From: Arthonia radiata
Lineage: Eukaryota > Ascomycota > Arthoniomycetes > Arthoniales > Arthoniaceae
Length of the DNA stretch: 64,000 bases
Reading direction: 5' to 3'
NCBI GenBank assembly: GCA_002989075.1
Contig: PSQN01000013.1
Coordinates: 840,379-904,378, forward strand
Shown: positions 1 to 11,969 of the stretch, one piece after another
How positions within the stretch are numbered: position 1 is the first letter of the stretch
How the letters are laid out: every line of letters starts with the position of its first letter
Notes under the pieces: generated by a model
Seen by the model: only the letters and a program-made list of their open reading frames with translations
Databases searched by the model: none
Told to the model about the DNA's origin: nothing
Position numbers and translations under genes: made by a program

Positions 1-1099
1 CATCTCACTATTGGCAACCAACTAGGGCTTCAAACAGCCACGCTGTGTTGTTGGTGCAACGCTGACAAGCAGGATGGCGAGACGAAGGGTGCAAGACCGA
101 GCGAATATGAGAGATCCATCAACGCTGACCACCTCCAGACGCCGAGAAAGCTCGGGCCGCTGACCGTGGCTGGGTTTCCACATGATCCTCGCGAAGCATG
201 GGGCGACACGTATCAGAAGCGACGGCAACGGTATTTCCACGGGTTAAAACGGGGAAGTGTGGACGCTCATGGCGGAGAATGCACAGCCATGCCTTGCAAT
301 GGGAAACGGAAGATGCCTAGTCGCCGTGACATGATCCGCAAAGAGATCGGAACACGTGGAAAGTTTTGCGGGAAGACAAATGCTTTATTGAGGGAGCTGA
401 AACCATGCCGCGCGCACGAGTCTTCGTAAGGGAGAGGAAAGGGTGACTTGAGGATAATCGGGACGTGGACTGATTCGCGGTGTCACCTCGTTGGAACCTC
501 CTGCAATCAATACCGGCATCGCTATGATCGACCGCAACGAAACAGTACAGGGCCTGCAAAATATTTTTACTGCAGGATGAATCGTGGAAGAGGAAGAAGA
601 CAGGAAGAGGAGGCGAGCCGTCAGGTCCCGTCTCTCAAAATGCGAAACGAGCAGCGAAACGTACCCGCCCATACGGACTGCCTTTTCCGGTAAATGTAGA
701 TCTGCATCCGAGCGTCTGGCCATCAGATCATCCGTGATTTTTCAATATCACTCACCTGCTTACTCGGAGCCTTGCGCACTCTGACTACATTGAATGCACG
801 ATTGGCGAAGTCAGCATCTCTGAGTCGTCGTGGTGTTTCGCTTTAGATGAGGGCAAAACAACCTTGTGTGGCTACTGAATAAGGTCAAGATCGAGAGAGC
901 ACGTGCTCCTGTCAATGATCTGCCGGCACGCTAGGGACGTCATTGATATTGAGATGTTGGCGTTTTGCAAACCACCACCAAACACCCAGTAATTCGTTTA
1001 ATCATATCTCACATACTGCACTTGCTTGTCTGTACTCACAGAATTGACTGCTTTAGCTGCACACTCAATCCTCGAAACTAGCCACCAAGCCTACAAGCC
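1..1099. other. no gene recognised
   Basis: Only short overlapping frames occur on both strands, none with recognisable protein character. The last 150 bases are pyrimidine-rich and probably hold the promoter and 5' leader of the small gene that starts at 1100. Confidence 0.5.
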
Positions 1100-1503
1100 A
1101 TGCCTCACTCAAAGACCCCCGGCCAGTCCGGCGCCATGAGCCAAAAGCAAGAGAACAAAATGGCCCAAGGTAACTCCACCTTAACACCCTCCTCACTTCG
1201 TTATTCATCGGCACTAACACCTCAAAAGCCAAAGGCACAGGTGCAGATAACGCCCCCGGCCACACCGGCCTCGGAAACCCCGCAGACGCACCAGTAGCAG
1301 GCGACTCCGGCATCTCGAGCGTCGGCATTGACGCTGGTACGAATCAGCCGGGCGAGAAGGGGAATCTAGGGCCGCAGATGCCGAGTGATCCAAACGTGCC
1401 TAAGCAAACGTTGGGCGGTGTGGGTGGCGTTGAAGGTGGTGCGGATTCGAAGTTGCCGAATACGAGCAAGAATACGCAGTCGCTGGCGGATAATCTGAAG
1501 TGA
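1100..1503 (+). CDS. small hydrophilic Gly/Pro/Asn-rich protein, two exons
   Basis: I do not recognise a family. Seen: exon 1 is 1100-1169 and exon 2 is 1229-1503, giving 114 residues. The intron (1170-1228) has a GTAACT donor, a CACTAAC branch-like site and an AAAG acceptor, and the frame is kept across the join. Without splicing the frame stops 65 codons in. The product has no hydrophobic segment, no Cys, and many Gly, Pro, Asn, Gln and Lys, with turns such as PGHTGLGNPADAP and LGGVGGVEGG. It looks intrinsically disordered. Small hydrophilic proteins of this kind are often stress- or conidiation-linked in fungi, but that is inference. The downstream permease gene is convergent, with about 260 bp between stop codons. 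Confidence 0.6.
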
Positions 1504-1763
1504 GAGACTCTGTCCAGCAGGTATGAGAGTCCAATACTGGCGGTGCAAGGCGTTGGAGACACGATGGGGCGAAACGCACACAGCCCAATGAAAGAATCCA
1601 ATGAAGGAGCGACCTCATGAGACACTCTGGTACCAGGCTCGGTCATCGTATCAAAAACATAAGCATAGACGTGCAGACAGCTTTCATGAGCAACCTCGTT
1701 GACAGCCTCTACTACTTCCCCTCCTTAGTGTCCCAGCTAGTAAGCTTGTCCAACATGCGCTTG

Positions 1764-3560
1764 CTACACCTTCTTATCCACCACCCCATTCCCACTCGCG
1801 CTATCACTCCCCTCGACCTCCTTTCCCTTAAACTGCTCATCCGCCTTCCCATACATCATATGCTCCAAGTTCACCTTTGGCCCCTTGAACCACTTCCTCG
1901 CCCCCACAACCCACCACACAACCACCGCACCCATCGGCACCCCATACACCAAGCACGTCCAATTCATCCCACTCACATCCAGATCCGCCCCCGTAGCCGC
2001 CGGAAAACACATAATCGGAACCATCAGCAGCACAAAAGCGCATCCAATACCTCCAATCGGCAATGTGAACTTTCCCAAATTCCATGGTCCAGGCCTGAAT
2101 CTGTTCCCCACGAAGAAGAGCCGTATGAAAATGGGGATTGTAAATGCAACATACTGCGCTATTGCACCTATGCTGAACATAGCCCCGGCTGCGAGTGGTC
2201 CGCCGAAGATCAGCAGAAGCAGAAGAAGCCCGATGACGTTGTTGGCGATGACAGCGTTGACGGGCGTGCGCGTGTAGCGGTTCACCTTTTTCCAAATATT
2301 GGAGAAGGGGAAGCAGTCATCTCGCGCGTAAGCGAAAGTGACGCGGCTCGCGGCTATCATGCACGCTTGGCCCATGCTGAAGCCTGCGACGATGGTGAGG
2401 CCAAGGACCACCAGGGTGACGTTATGCGGGACCGTCTGCACGAGATAGGCTGCCCAGGGCTGGCCCAGGTCGCTTTCGAGGACGCCGGCAATGTCGACGA
2501 CTGTGTAGGCGACTACAAGTTGAAGGAACCAGCCAAAAGTGCCGCCGACCGAAGACGTGAGTACGATAGCCCGGGGGGCGGCGATGTTGGCGTTTGCGCA
2601 TTCTTCAGAGATGTGGAATGGGGAGTCGTAGCCAGACAGCGTCCAAATGATGGAGAGAAAGGACATGAGGACTGCGATGCCATTTGGAAAGGAGGTGCCC
2701 TCGTAGAATGTGCCCCAGACTTCGCTGCTTGGGGAGAAACGCGCCAAACCTTGTGATTCGCGGTTCGTGGTCGCTGGTATGATGGCGATGACGACGATGA
2801 GAGCGAGCATGTTGAAGGTGGAGCCAACGGCATTGAATTTTGCTAGAAACTTGGTTGGCATGCTGCTGATGACGGCATGTACGCACATAATGAGCAAGAC
2901 GAGGAGATAAACGTGCCAGTTCTCGGGTATGTAGGAAGGGTTGCTGATTGAGGCTGCCGCGAGGATCATGCTGGCGGTGCCGTAGTTGACGGAGGGCGCG
3001 GCAGTGATCTGGCCGAGCCAGTTTGACCAGCCGGTCAGCCAAGCGGCCAGCGGTCCCCATCCCGGCGGTGCAAGGACTGCTGAGGCATAGTAGAGGCCTC
3101 CAGAAGTTGGCATTGATGAGCAGATCTCAGCCATGCCAAGAGAGACGCATTGGATGCCCACCATAGCGACGAGCCAGCCCCATGTCATCTGTGTGTGTCA
3201 GTGCCGGAGGCGTAACGAGCATCTTTCTCACTATCGATGAATGGGATGCCTGTGAGAAGAAAGACGTACACCGGGGGTGCCAGCATAGCCCATGCCATAA
3301 TACAACGTCGTCGCAAAGCTGGGCAACAGCCCCAACACCGCAAAAGACACCGAGAACGACGTAAACAGATTAAACTCCCTCTTAAACTCAGGCTTATACC
3401 CCAGCGCCGCCAGCGTCTCTTCGTCCTCGTCCCATTCTCGATCCGGGTCCTCCGGATCATACACTACCTCGCCTTTCGCCAGTACAGACGTGACCGCAGC
3501 TTTGCCGACACTGGCATGGCGCTCTTTGTTGGAGACGGTGCTTTGTCGCTTTTCAGCCAT
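1764..3560 (-). CDS. APC-superfamily amino acid/GABA/choline-type permease
   Basis: This should be a proton-coupled uptake carrier for an amino acid, GABA or choline-like substrate in the plasma or vacuolar membrane. Exon 1 is 3270-3560 and exon 2 is 1764-3188. The 81-bp intron has GTACGT and CAG ends and joins in phase 0, giving 571 residues. The N-terminal ~70 residues are acidic and cytosolic. The first membrane helix begins at the conserved REFNLFTSFSVSFAVLG stretch, and about twelve hydrophobic segments follow. The family signature is visible in GWLVAMVGIQCVSLGMAEI and SMPTSGGLYYASA just after the intron. Length and layout match fungal AAT/GABA permeases (Uga4-like) and choline carriers (Hnm1-like), and substrate cannot be told from sequence. 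The C-terminal tail is charged and ends in a DKKV-like sequence. Confidence 0.9.
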
Positions 3561-4250
3561 CTTTTCTTACCTCAATTCAAATGCGATGATATGCATACGA
3601 GGGGGCAAAACAAGAAGGAAAGCGTATAGGAAAAGAAGTCGCCGTACTATACCGCCGAGCGTGCGTGGCAGATGCAGACAGCTGCAGGTCGCCCGGCTAA
3701 TAGGCCAACGGGACGTGGTACAAAGCCTGCAAGGTTATCATGGCGATTGCGTGCAGCGACATGCAGATCGTTGGACAAGAGGGGTAGCGAGGACTGCAAC
3801 GTCTAGAAGCTTGATGTATCGGCTGCACTGATAACGCTTTATCACCGTCCTCCGCTTCGCAGACGATAGGTCTGGATCATTATTCTTAGGACCAAGCATC
3901 TGACGACGAGCTCTCCGAGAGTCTCAGTGGCGGTATGAAGTTCTTGCGTAAAGTCAGGAACCGTTCAATTGATGCATGAGGTTGGATAGGAGATGGCCTC
4001 AAATGAAGACCGGCTGCTAAAAAGGGACTAGTGCGGTGAGATGCGTCCTAAACGCTTCGTGCAGGTCATTTCCATACATTACCTGTACATACTCATGTAG
4101 CATGACTACACGTCGCAGTATGAGTATTTTGCAGGCGCAGGACAAGACAGTCAAGTGTTGTTCACCGCCTACAGACAGCGTACATTCACTCGAACGGAGT
4201 CTATTCACATAACGCTACAACGCTTCATGCAGTTCATCTAGATGCTCTTG
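3561..4250. other. intergenic
   Basis: No supported gene. It probably carries the promoter of the permease (minus strand) and the 3' flank of the gene ending at 4251. Confidence 0.5.
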
Positions 4251-5963
4251 TCAGTCTTCAACACTCTCAGTCGCCTTGTCGCCGTCCAGTGCTTCCTGCT
4301 TCGGCTCTCTACTCACTCCTAGCTCCTCCTGCGACGTTGGATTTCCTTTCTCAGGCGCCTCCGGCAACACGTTCTCCTTCTCCGCCTTTCTAATGGTGTG
4401 GTCGTCTGCAGGCACTAAAACACTACTCTCTTTGCTTTGAGCGGTAGCCTCTGCCTTTGGCTGCGTCGTCTCAATCGATTCGGCACTTACAGCTTCATCG
4501 ATTGCTTCAGCTTTCGACGCTTGTGGTGTCTGCTTCGCATCTGAGGGGTTGCTTGTGATAGCTGCTTCGCCGCTTTTGGCTGATGGTGCTGCAACAAGCA
4601 CACTGTCAACAGGCCACTTTGAGGGCGTCGTGCTGGCCTTCTCAAGTGCTGATGTAGCGTCTGCAACTGCCACTTTCTCCTCGGTGGATTTTGGCTTGCT
4701 CGTCACGGCCTCATCGCCACTTTTGACTGAGGGGCCAGCGTCAAGCGGACTGTCAATCGGATCACTGGAGCGTTCTACGCCAGATGTTTCGAGGGCTACT
4801 GTGGCATCTGGTTCGGTTTGCATTTTGCTTGAGCTTGCAGGTGCGTTGGTGACTGCTTCCTCGCCGCTCTTCGCGGCAGGGGCTGCGTCCAGTGACGTCT
4901 CTACTGTCTCACGCTCGGGTTGTGAATCAGCGGGCTTGAGAGTTATCTTGCGGTCACCGTCTTCGTCAGTGCCCGCCTGAACGCTGAGATCATCAGTCGT
5001 GGTCTCTTCGCCGCTCTTAAGTGCAAGCGCCGCGTTTAGTGAGCTCTCAGCAGGTGCTTCCCCATGCACAGCAATTGAGCTTCTCTTGGGGGGCTCAGGC
5101 TCGTTCACCTCCTCGTTGACTTCGCTGGGCTCTTGTTTTCGTCGGGCTTCTTCCTCTTCTTTCTTGAGATTTTCAGGATCGTTAGTCACAGCTTCTGGCC
5201 CAGCAACTTTACTTGAACCGTCTTCAGCCAATCCGCCAGCCGGTGCAGCAGCGACTTCATCATCCACCGCGGCCTCCATCAGTGTGCCGCCTTTCTCTTC
5301 CGCGTCTTCCCCACCCTTTGCAGTCTCCTTCTGCTTCGCCTCTACGCTTGCCTTCAACGCCGCCGCTTTGTCTTTAGTTCTCTTCTGCGCCATCGCCGCA
5401 ACTTCAGCAGCGAGACTTGACTGTCCTGACGGCTTGCGCGTGGCATCCCGCACAGTTGCCGGCGCATCGCTCATAGCTTCAGGCTGCTTAGTCCGTATGG
5501 GAAGCTCCTTCTCGCCTCCCCTCGGCATGTCTGGCGCAGGTGGTGCGTTGTCTGTCTTCAATTCCTTGGGCTCGTTCTCCTTTCCGCTGACCGCTTTGTC
5601 CGGCATTGACTTTTTCTTTTTCTTCTTCACCCCGAGCACGTCTTTAATCTCGCCGAACTCATTCCACTCTTCTACTTGCTCCAAATCGCCGAGTACCATG
5701 CCCTGCTTCACGAGTCCTGGTATTGTCTTGCCTTTGCTTCGTCTCGTCCATATTCGCCGTGCTTTCTCGTCGGTGGCTGTATCGATGGCGTAGAAGGGAA
5801 TGCGATTGGCTTTCAGTATAGTTTCCATGCGTGATGTCGCTGTTATAATGTGTGAAGAGCCTGCGGTCAGGGAAGTGAAGAGAAATAGATGGGGAGAGGT
5901 TTCGTAAGAGAAAGAAGGGTCGGAGATGTTGGGAGGCTCATCTTTCGGGTCTTTCGAGGTCAT
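4251..5963 (-). CDS. SH3BGR-like thioredoxin-fold protein with acidic/Ala-rich repeat tail
   Basis: A 570-residue single-exon frame. The first ATG is at 5963; the open frame extends 10 codons further upstream but without an ATG. Residues ~15-110 resemble the SH3-binding glutamic-acid-rich (glutaredoxin-like) fold: a beta strand (HLFLFTSLTAGS), the stretch RMETILKANRIPFYAIDTA, and KTIPGLVKQGMVLGDLEQV with a cis-Pro-like IPG turn. No CxxC is present, so a redox role is unlikely and binding is more probable. A lysine run (about residue 110) follows. The rest is low complexity, rich in Ala, Glu, Ser, Thr and Lys, and holds exact 49-residue repeats at about residues 315-480. Overall it looks like a folded head with a long disordered tail. 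The identity of the head is fairly secure; the role of the tail is unknown. Confidence 0.75.
   Translation of the reverse strand: MTSKDPKDEPPNISDPSFSYETSPHLFLFTSLTAGSSHIITATSRMETILKANRIPFYAIDTATDEKARRIWTRRSKGKTIPGLVKQGMVLGDLEQVEEWNEFGEIKDVLGVKKKKKKSMPDKAVSGKENEPKELKTDNAPPAPDMPRGGEKELPIRTKQPEAMSDAPATVRDATRKPSGQSSLAAEVAAMAQKRTKDKAAALKASVEAKQKETAKGGEDAEEKGGTLMEAAVDDEVAAAPAGGLAEDGSSKVAGPEAVTNDPENLKKEEEEARRKQEPSEVNEEVNEPEPPKRSSIAVHGEAPAESSLNAALALKSGEETTTDDLSVQAGTDEDGDRKITLKPADSQPERETVETSLDAAPAAKSGEEAVTNAPASSSKMQTEPDATVALETSGVERSSDPIDSPLDAGPSVKSGDEAVTSKPKSTEEKVAVADATSALEKASTTPSKWPVDSVLVAAPSAKSGEAAITSNPSDAKQTPQASKAEAIDEAVSAESIETTQPKAEATAQSKESSVLVPADDHTIRKAEKENVLPEAPEKGNPTSQEELGVSREPKQEALDGDKATESVED
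4510..5060 (-). repeat. 147-bp in-frame tandem repeat in the SH3BGR-like gene
   Basis: The core (LDAAPAAKSGEEAVTN-like) recurs at about 4561, 4708, 4855 and 5002, exactly 147 bp (49 codons) apart. Three full units and a partial fourth are clear. Both the core and the register of the intervening spacer are kept, while the spacer sequence has diverged. Confidence 0.85.
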
Positions 5964-6427
5964 GGCGTCGGATGTTTGAGTTGGCGGTCCCAAAGTCCGT
6001 CTATAAACCAGGTGATATATGGATGAATGGTATAGCTAGTACATTACGTATGGTGCAGAAAGATAATATGATTAGCAATCGGGTGTTAGTAGAGCTCTTC
6101 TAGTATGTCAAAAACAGACAGTATCAATGTGCTTCCGTTGATAAAACAGCAAAAGCATGCGAATGAAATCGTGGAAGTTTTGACAGGGAGCAATTTCCTT
6201 TCACAAAGAGCTCCGCATGACAGCTCATTGGCGATCTGGCACTATTCCGCTTTCGGCCACACTTTGGCCCTTACAGCATCTCATACAAGATCAGCTTGTT
6301 AACGAATTGAACATATGCAGCTTCTAGTGTCCAAGCAGAAGAGATCACAAAATCGATGTGCATACTGTGCGGCTAGCATTCCTCGTCGCTTCATGAAGGA
6401 CCTCAGTCTACGGAGTCACGAGCTGGT
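5964..6427. other. intergenic between two minus-strand genes
   Basis: No gene seen. It holds the upstream region of the SH3BGR-like gene and the 3' flank of eIF3d. Confidence 0.5.
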
Positions 6428-8279
6428 CTACTTCTCCTCTTCTTTCTCCTCGCCGTCCTTCTCATCCTCCAGAATCTCTTCTTCGTCTTCCTCGCCATCC
6501 CCGAAAGTGCTGAGTGGGACCTCATACAGCCGCAGCAACGCTTTATTGGGGTCCTTCACCAAGACATACTTGGCATTTTCCTTAGCACCCTCCCCACCCA
6601 GCCGCATCACCATGTCCACAATGCTCCTAACAATGCCCCACCCGTTGCCAACGTTCAAGTTCATCTGGCCAGCAAACTCTTTGGGCTTGTAGCCAAGGAC
6701 GCCAAGGACGACGTGGTGGTTCGTATCGCGCGGTGAAACTCGAGATACGAAGCCAAGTTTCATTTGATCGGCTTTGGCGAGGATGGCTTGAGTAGTCCAT
6801 CGTGCCAGCTTGGAGCTGTTGTTCTTCATCTCGGTCGCCACAACGGCGCCGCGCTGCGATGCAAGTTTTGTGCGCCAGTCCAGCGCACCGCCAGATCCCT
6901 GCGCTTTGTTGTCGAACTCATTGAGTGCGTGAATTGTGAGCAGCTGTGGCTCGTGCGTCACGGGGTGTGTCGCATGCGCATCGAGTTCTGTTCGCACAAC
7001 GAGGTTGAGCGGCTGCTCTGAATTTTCAGACGACAGATCATATCGCAGATATCTGTACGCCTTGGACGCCGGATCGGCCGCTTCGTCTTCACGGCTGTAG
7101 AAGGGGTGTGCACTGGGCATTTCTTTCTTGGTCGATTCTGATTCTGTGACACAGAAAAGAGGAAAGACGTTGTTGATGTGGGTGGCCTCAAGCATGAGAG
7201 CGCCAGGTGCGTTGATAGAATCTTTGTTGCCTTCAGACAGCTCGAGAGGAGCGTCCGCTGCGTTCTCGTTGACTGACACCATGTCCAATGCTGAGCCCTC
7301 GCGCTTATCGATGTAGACCTTGTTACCTCTTCGCTCGAGGATGAGGTCCCACGAGTAGACAGATCGCGGTGAACACATGAGTATAGAGAGGATGTTGTCG
7401 GTAGCAAATACTTGAGCGGCATCGCTGGCGGCAAGTTCTTGAATGACAGGGTCGGAGGAGGTGGTGACATTGTAGGCGGCTCGATCAAGCACTTGTAGTC
7501 TTCGCTCGGCGACCTTTGTGCCTGGCTGCTTGTCGAACGCCCTATCGTATGCGTGTAGGAAACCGTGCGCCGCAAGCTCTTCCCCAGTGCCGGCCTCCAG
7601 ATTTAGCTTGCTCAATCGCGCATAGTCAATTTCTTCAAGTAGGTGCCAGTCTGCTTTCACGTTGACACTAGCATCGCGGTTTCGTTGGGGCTTGTCGTAG
7701 TCCTTCCAGCCAAATCTTCGACCTCCTCGACCTCCTCTGCCGCCACGCTGGTTATCGTTATACTGCTGTTGCTGCTGACCACCACGGCCAACTCGTTGGA
7801 AGGTGCCTCGTCCCCCCCTGTCACCACGGCCGCCAGCAGCGCCTCGGCCCGCGCCCCGTCCTCGGAAGACTGCAGAGCCACCGCGACCGCCGAAACCACG
7901 TCCGCGGGTGGTGCGGGTGTTGTCGACTACAGAAAAAGTGGATTCATCCTCGGCGGCTTGTACAGAGAAGAGCGATGGACCAGTGGCGCCATAAACTTGC
8001 TGGTCTGCAGACTTGTCAGTGCTCATGTGCTAGAAAACGTACGCACACGTCGAGGTGCAGGCTAAGCGTACCTCTATAATTGCGACCGTAGTTTTGTCTG
8101 CCGCCACGGTCTCTATCTTGACCTCCCGAAGTCCAGTCAGCCATCTTGCCGAGCTTGTCGCCCTTGCTGAACGGGGCATATGGAACGCCATCCAGAGTGG
8201 TTTCCGCAGACGCCGGTGGACCCCATGATGGTGCCGTTGGAAGGCTGGTGATGAGGTCTTCGAGAGCTATCGGTGCCAT
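6428..8279 (-). CDS. eIF3d: eukaryotic translation initiation factor 3 subunit D
   Basis: This is the eIF3d subunit of the eIF3 complex (cytoplasm), which in other eukaryotes contacts mRNA and can bind the 5' cap. Exon 1 is 8072-8279 and exon 2 is 6428-8004. The phase-1 intron (GTACGC donor, CTGCAG acceptor) gives the junction [16 protein letters not shown] and a product of 594 residues, the usual family length. An acceptor nearer the donor would break the frame, which fixes this choice. The N-terminus ([18 protein letters not shown]) and KMADWTSGG are typical. An Arg/Gly-rich RGG tract lies at about residues 95-150, followed by the family core ([45 protein letters not shown]-like). The acidic C-terminus ([19 protein letters not shown]) is also characteristic. 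Confidence 0.96.
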
Positions 8280-8750
8280 TGCTAGAGGTTCGGAACAAGT
8301 TTGAAGTCAGGATTCGCGGCTCTGAGGAAAGATTTCGTGGTCGTGTGTCAAAATGTCGTGCACGCTATCTCCGATAAGGCCGGCCATCTCTTGGCACAAA
8401 AATGCCGCCGCCGCCAAGAAGGGAATGCACGAGGACTCCAAGTTTATACTATGGCCATCATTTAGGACATTGAGATTAACATCCAATACATATGCAACAC
8501 TGATATTTTGCTGCACGGAAAGAGAATTTACGCACCATCCACCCATACCATCTGCATGTATCACTCGCCTGTTCCTTCCACATCGGCAATGTTTAGTGAC
8601 GCTGTGCGAGGTCCAGATGCCCTATCCAGGCGTATTCGTACAAAGCCAGTGAGTGGATATATTCAATCGTGTCGTGGGCCGCTATTCTTGAGTCTCCGCT
8701 GCTGTAGAGCTCCCTCTGCCCTCACCACTGCTGCTGTCGAGCACTATCGG

Positions 8751-10520
8751 TCACGGCACTTCAACAGGCTTGATCGGCCAGGGAGCGTCAAAGCCGGTGA
8801 TGGCCTTCATCGTCGTCCACGCCTCCTCTTCCATTTGCCATGTGACCGTCAACATCGCCTTTCGCAGGTCGAGCTTGTCCATCAAAGCAGCCAGCTGTTC
8901 CTCCTCCCGCTTTTGCATACGCCCCATCTCACGCTTATACTCCAATTCAATCTTACGAATCTGCTCGTGCTGCTGCTCTCGAAGGTCCTGCATATCTCTC
9001 GCTTGTGTCTCTCGTAGGGACTCGAGCTCTGTATGATGTTTGCTGCCAATGTTCGTCTGTAAGCGACGGTAATCCTCAAGCGTGCGGCGGTCCAGGTCTG
9101 TGACAGAGTTGCCCTCACCTTTGCAATGGGCTTCCATCTTCTTCAAGGCATGCGCCGTATCGCGGACCGCAACGGTGTTGTCCAGCCAGCGGTTCATTTC
9201 TTCCTCGACGTGGTGATCCTCCAGCTTCGACACATCGTATCCATGCTCCTTCTCGCGCACGCTTTTTGCAGCTTCGGACTGCTCGATAAGAGCGGCTCGC
9301 ATATGCTTGTGGTACACGGCGAGATTATGGTGTTGCTGAGCACGGAAGCCGATGAAATAATCTCGCTGGTATTGCTGTCTCTCGCGGAGCTTGCGGAAAT
9401 CGTCGAAGCGCATGGCAATAGCCAAGTTCGAAATCAGTTGCTCCTCATTATCAGCCAGATACAGACCATCGCCGCCGTCTAACAGGGACTCGCCCGCACG
9501 GACAATGGTGGCAGTGACGCCTTTGGCGATGGCAGTGCCGCCGTGGCTGCGACTATCGGCGGCAGCGGCAGCGTATGCATGATCGGGGACGCCATCTGGG
9601 CTTGCGTAGCCGCTGTCTGGTCCTTGGGCAGAACTCATTGAGTTTTCGACCCGCGGATTATTACGAGCGCTTGACAAGTTTAGCATTGGGGGGCGGGCAT
9701 GAACTTTGCCAGTGCTCATCTGCGCCCTCTTCTCGCTCGCGATGGTTAGCATAGGTGGGCGTGGAAGCTCTTTCTCCTTACTTGTATGAGCGTCCTCGTT
9801 GCAGGTGCAAGACTTCTCGTCCAACCCTTCTTCGAACTTCATGACTTGTTCCTTCACGCGGCTCTGACCTGAGCTGTTCTTGTGCCCGGATCTCTTGTCG
9901 TAGATCGTCTCGAGCCACTTGTGCTCTGCTTCGTATGTTCGACCACGTGTCTTCTCATAGTCAGGCGGCAACTTTCGAACCCCTAGGAAGCCAATGTCAG
10001 CACAGCCTCTTCTAGAGTTCTTTCAAGTTTGGAATCAAGCAATCCAGGCAGTGCCAGCGCGTCTGCTGCTGAACAATAGATTTCGCGGCTCAGAACGGAA
10101 TGTGTAGGTATTCTGAGACGTACCACTTGGGAGCCACCACTCCGTCGGAACTTTGCCTAACAGGTCGATGAGTACATGCTCCGGGAGGTCGCACATAGCA
10201 TGGTGCCTAATCTTGTCTGTAATCTTGTCGGCGCAGCATGGTGAGAGTTGTTGGTGAAGCTCGCCATTTCCCCGCTCACGCTGGAGCCCGATAATATGCT
10301 GACGGCATACTCCGTGAGTGCACTTGAGCTGGTAGACTTGCTCCACTGGCGGCTGAATGTCGAAGGTCATGTGGCAGAGCTCACAGTATATGAACGGAGA
10401 ACTTCGATGGCGTCTGCGAGGTATGAGTCAGATGTCTTGATTCAAATGGGCTGAGATGGTATACCTGCTACGGAGACGCTGCAAAGGGTGCGCAATGGCA
10501 CCTTTCAGCTTCTTTCCCAT
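8751..10520 (-). CDS. RING-like zinc finger plus coiled-coil protein
   Basis: Three exons: 10465-10520, 10124-10413 and 8751-9982, giving 525 residues. Donors are GTATAC and GTACGT, acceptors CGCAG and CCTAG, and the frames agree at both joins. The N-terminus has a C29-x2-C32-x17-C50-x-H52-x2-C55-x2-H58 pattern and then an unusual adjacent C78-C79. This resembles a RING or IBR finger whose last metal-ligand pair is atypical. After a Ser-rich linker, residues ~300-510 are strongly charged and predicted helical (EQHEQIRKIELEYKREMGRM and similar), i.e. a long coiled coil. It may be a ubiquitin-ligase-type adaptor, but that is inference. The open frame continues upstream of the chosen ATG without another ATG, so a further 5' exon is possible. 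Confidence 0.7.
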
Positions 10521-11969
10521 GCTCGACTTATCTTCTCTCAAAAGAGCCTTGAGCTTCGACGAAGTTCGACGGAATGATGTATCAGATGAGGCCCAAGAAA
10601 AGGCGCATGGAATAGGTGGACCAAAGGCCTGGCGCTACTGCACACTCACACTAATGGAAGTTGACAGGCTTGTCAAGAGTGTGGACCTACTCAATCAAGA
10701 TAGTTAGTATCCTCCTGTGAAGAAAGAAACGCGCAGCAGTTGTGTGACATCAGGATGTATCGGGAGAAGGGGTCGAAATCGCGATGAAAGGAAGTGGAGA
10801 AGATAGAAATTGGTAAGATGAAGCTTTAGCAGGAGAGATTGGTTCCTGAAGTGACGCGTGCGATAGAGCTCACTTCGCGTCGCGTGATCCGCACCAGTCG
10901 CTCGCGGTCTCTTCCTGACTATTTCGATGAGCTTGTTGCGACCTAGAACTAATACAAGGTGAAACCACTTATTCTTATTCTGTCTTGTAGCAAGAAGTCC
11001 ACCACTGCAAAGTCTCCTTTACAATCTATCTCCGATATTGACAGTGACCGTTTCATAATCTATTCCTTACATATCTCGCTAGTCGTCCTGACAAAGAGCA
11101 GGCTGGCTCTTGACGTATGCTATCTTGATCATGAGATACGCTGCACCTCCATTTGCCTCTGCATACGCAGTTCACTCAGAGCGCAGCATAGGCGGAACCG
11201 GCTCGCACATGAAGACAGCAGCAACAGCAGCAGCAGCGGGGCTGTGTAACGCTGCTCATCGGCCCCGAACCCGACGGTGTCTAAGATTTTCCTGGTGCAA
11301 GGCTTTTCTACATCTCTAGGTAGTTCAAGAATTTCCGGCAGATGTCCATTAATGATAGACGGGCCTGGATGCGCGGGTTGTGGGCCGATGTGTGCAGGAC
11401 CTGAACCACGCCGTGTATAATGACAAGAGGAGCAAACCGCGCGTAATCTAGGATCTGGCTTGGGAGCAGAACGCTTTAGGTGTCACACTTCATGGCTATA
11501 TCTGTGAAAGATGGTAGACTGTGTTTTGTCTGCCAGAGTATGAAGGCGGTCATGAAGACCTGTACTGATCCTAGATACCACAAGCGGGAGGACAAGGCGC
11601 TCACATCTTGCTGATTTCCTCACGTTCGGCAGCTCTAATCCATGGGAGCAGATGTGAGATGTTTGAGTATTAAACCAAGTGTAGTAGTGACATTAAGGGT
11701 GGCGAACGACGGAAAATCGATACACCGATCGAGGCGCCCCACGGAAAGCGCATCTGACGCCACCAAGGTCCAAGTCGAGTAGTGACGCCGGTGATCGTGT
11801 CGTGCGACCTAGGACTCATCCACCCTCGCCTCTATGTTCTTTTCTTTCATTGCGCCGGACGCATCTTCGTCCTAGACCCTCCCAATCATCTCTCAGGTTC
11901 TCAAGTATGCCGCAGTGCACCTGAAACACCCCCACTTCCATCTCTCGTACTCAAGTCCACGTTGGCAAC
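10521..11969. other. intergenic between divergent genes
   Basis: About 1.45 kb separating the minus-strand RING/coiled-coil gene from the plus-strand PA-RING gene. Only frames under 100 codons occur, plus a short CAG-like run near 11,215. I see no supported gene. Confidence 0.5.

Noticed and set aside
1617-2756. 379-codon plus-strand frame
   Set aside because: Antisense of the permease; His/Pro-rich and changing in character, with no domain.
4999-5793. 264-codon Ser-rich plus-strand frame
   Set aside because: Antisense shadow of the SH3BGR-like gene; its Ser/Ala composition simply mirrors the repeat tail.
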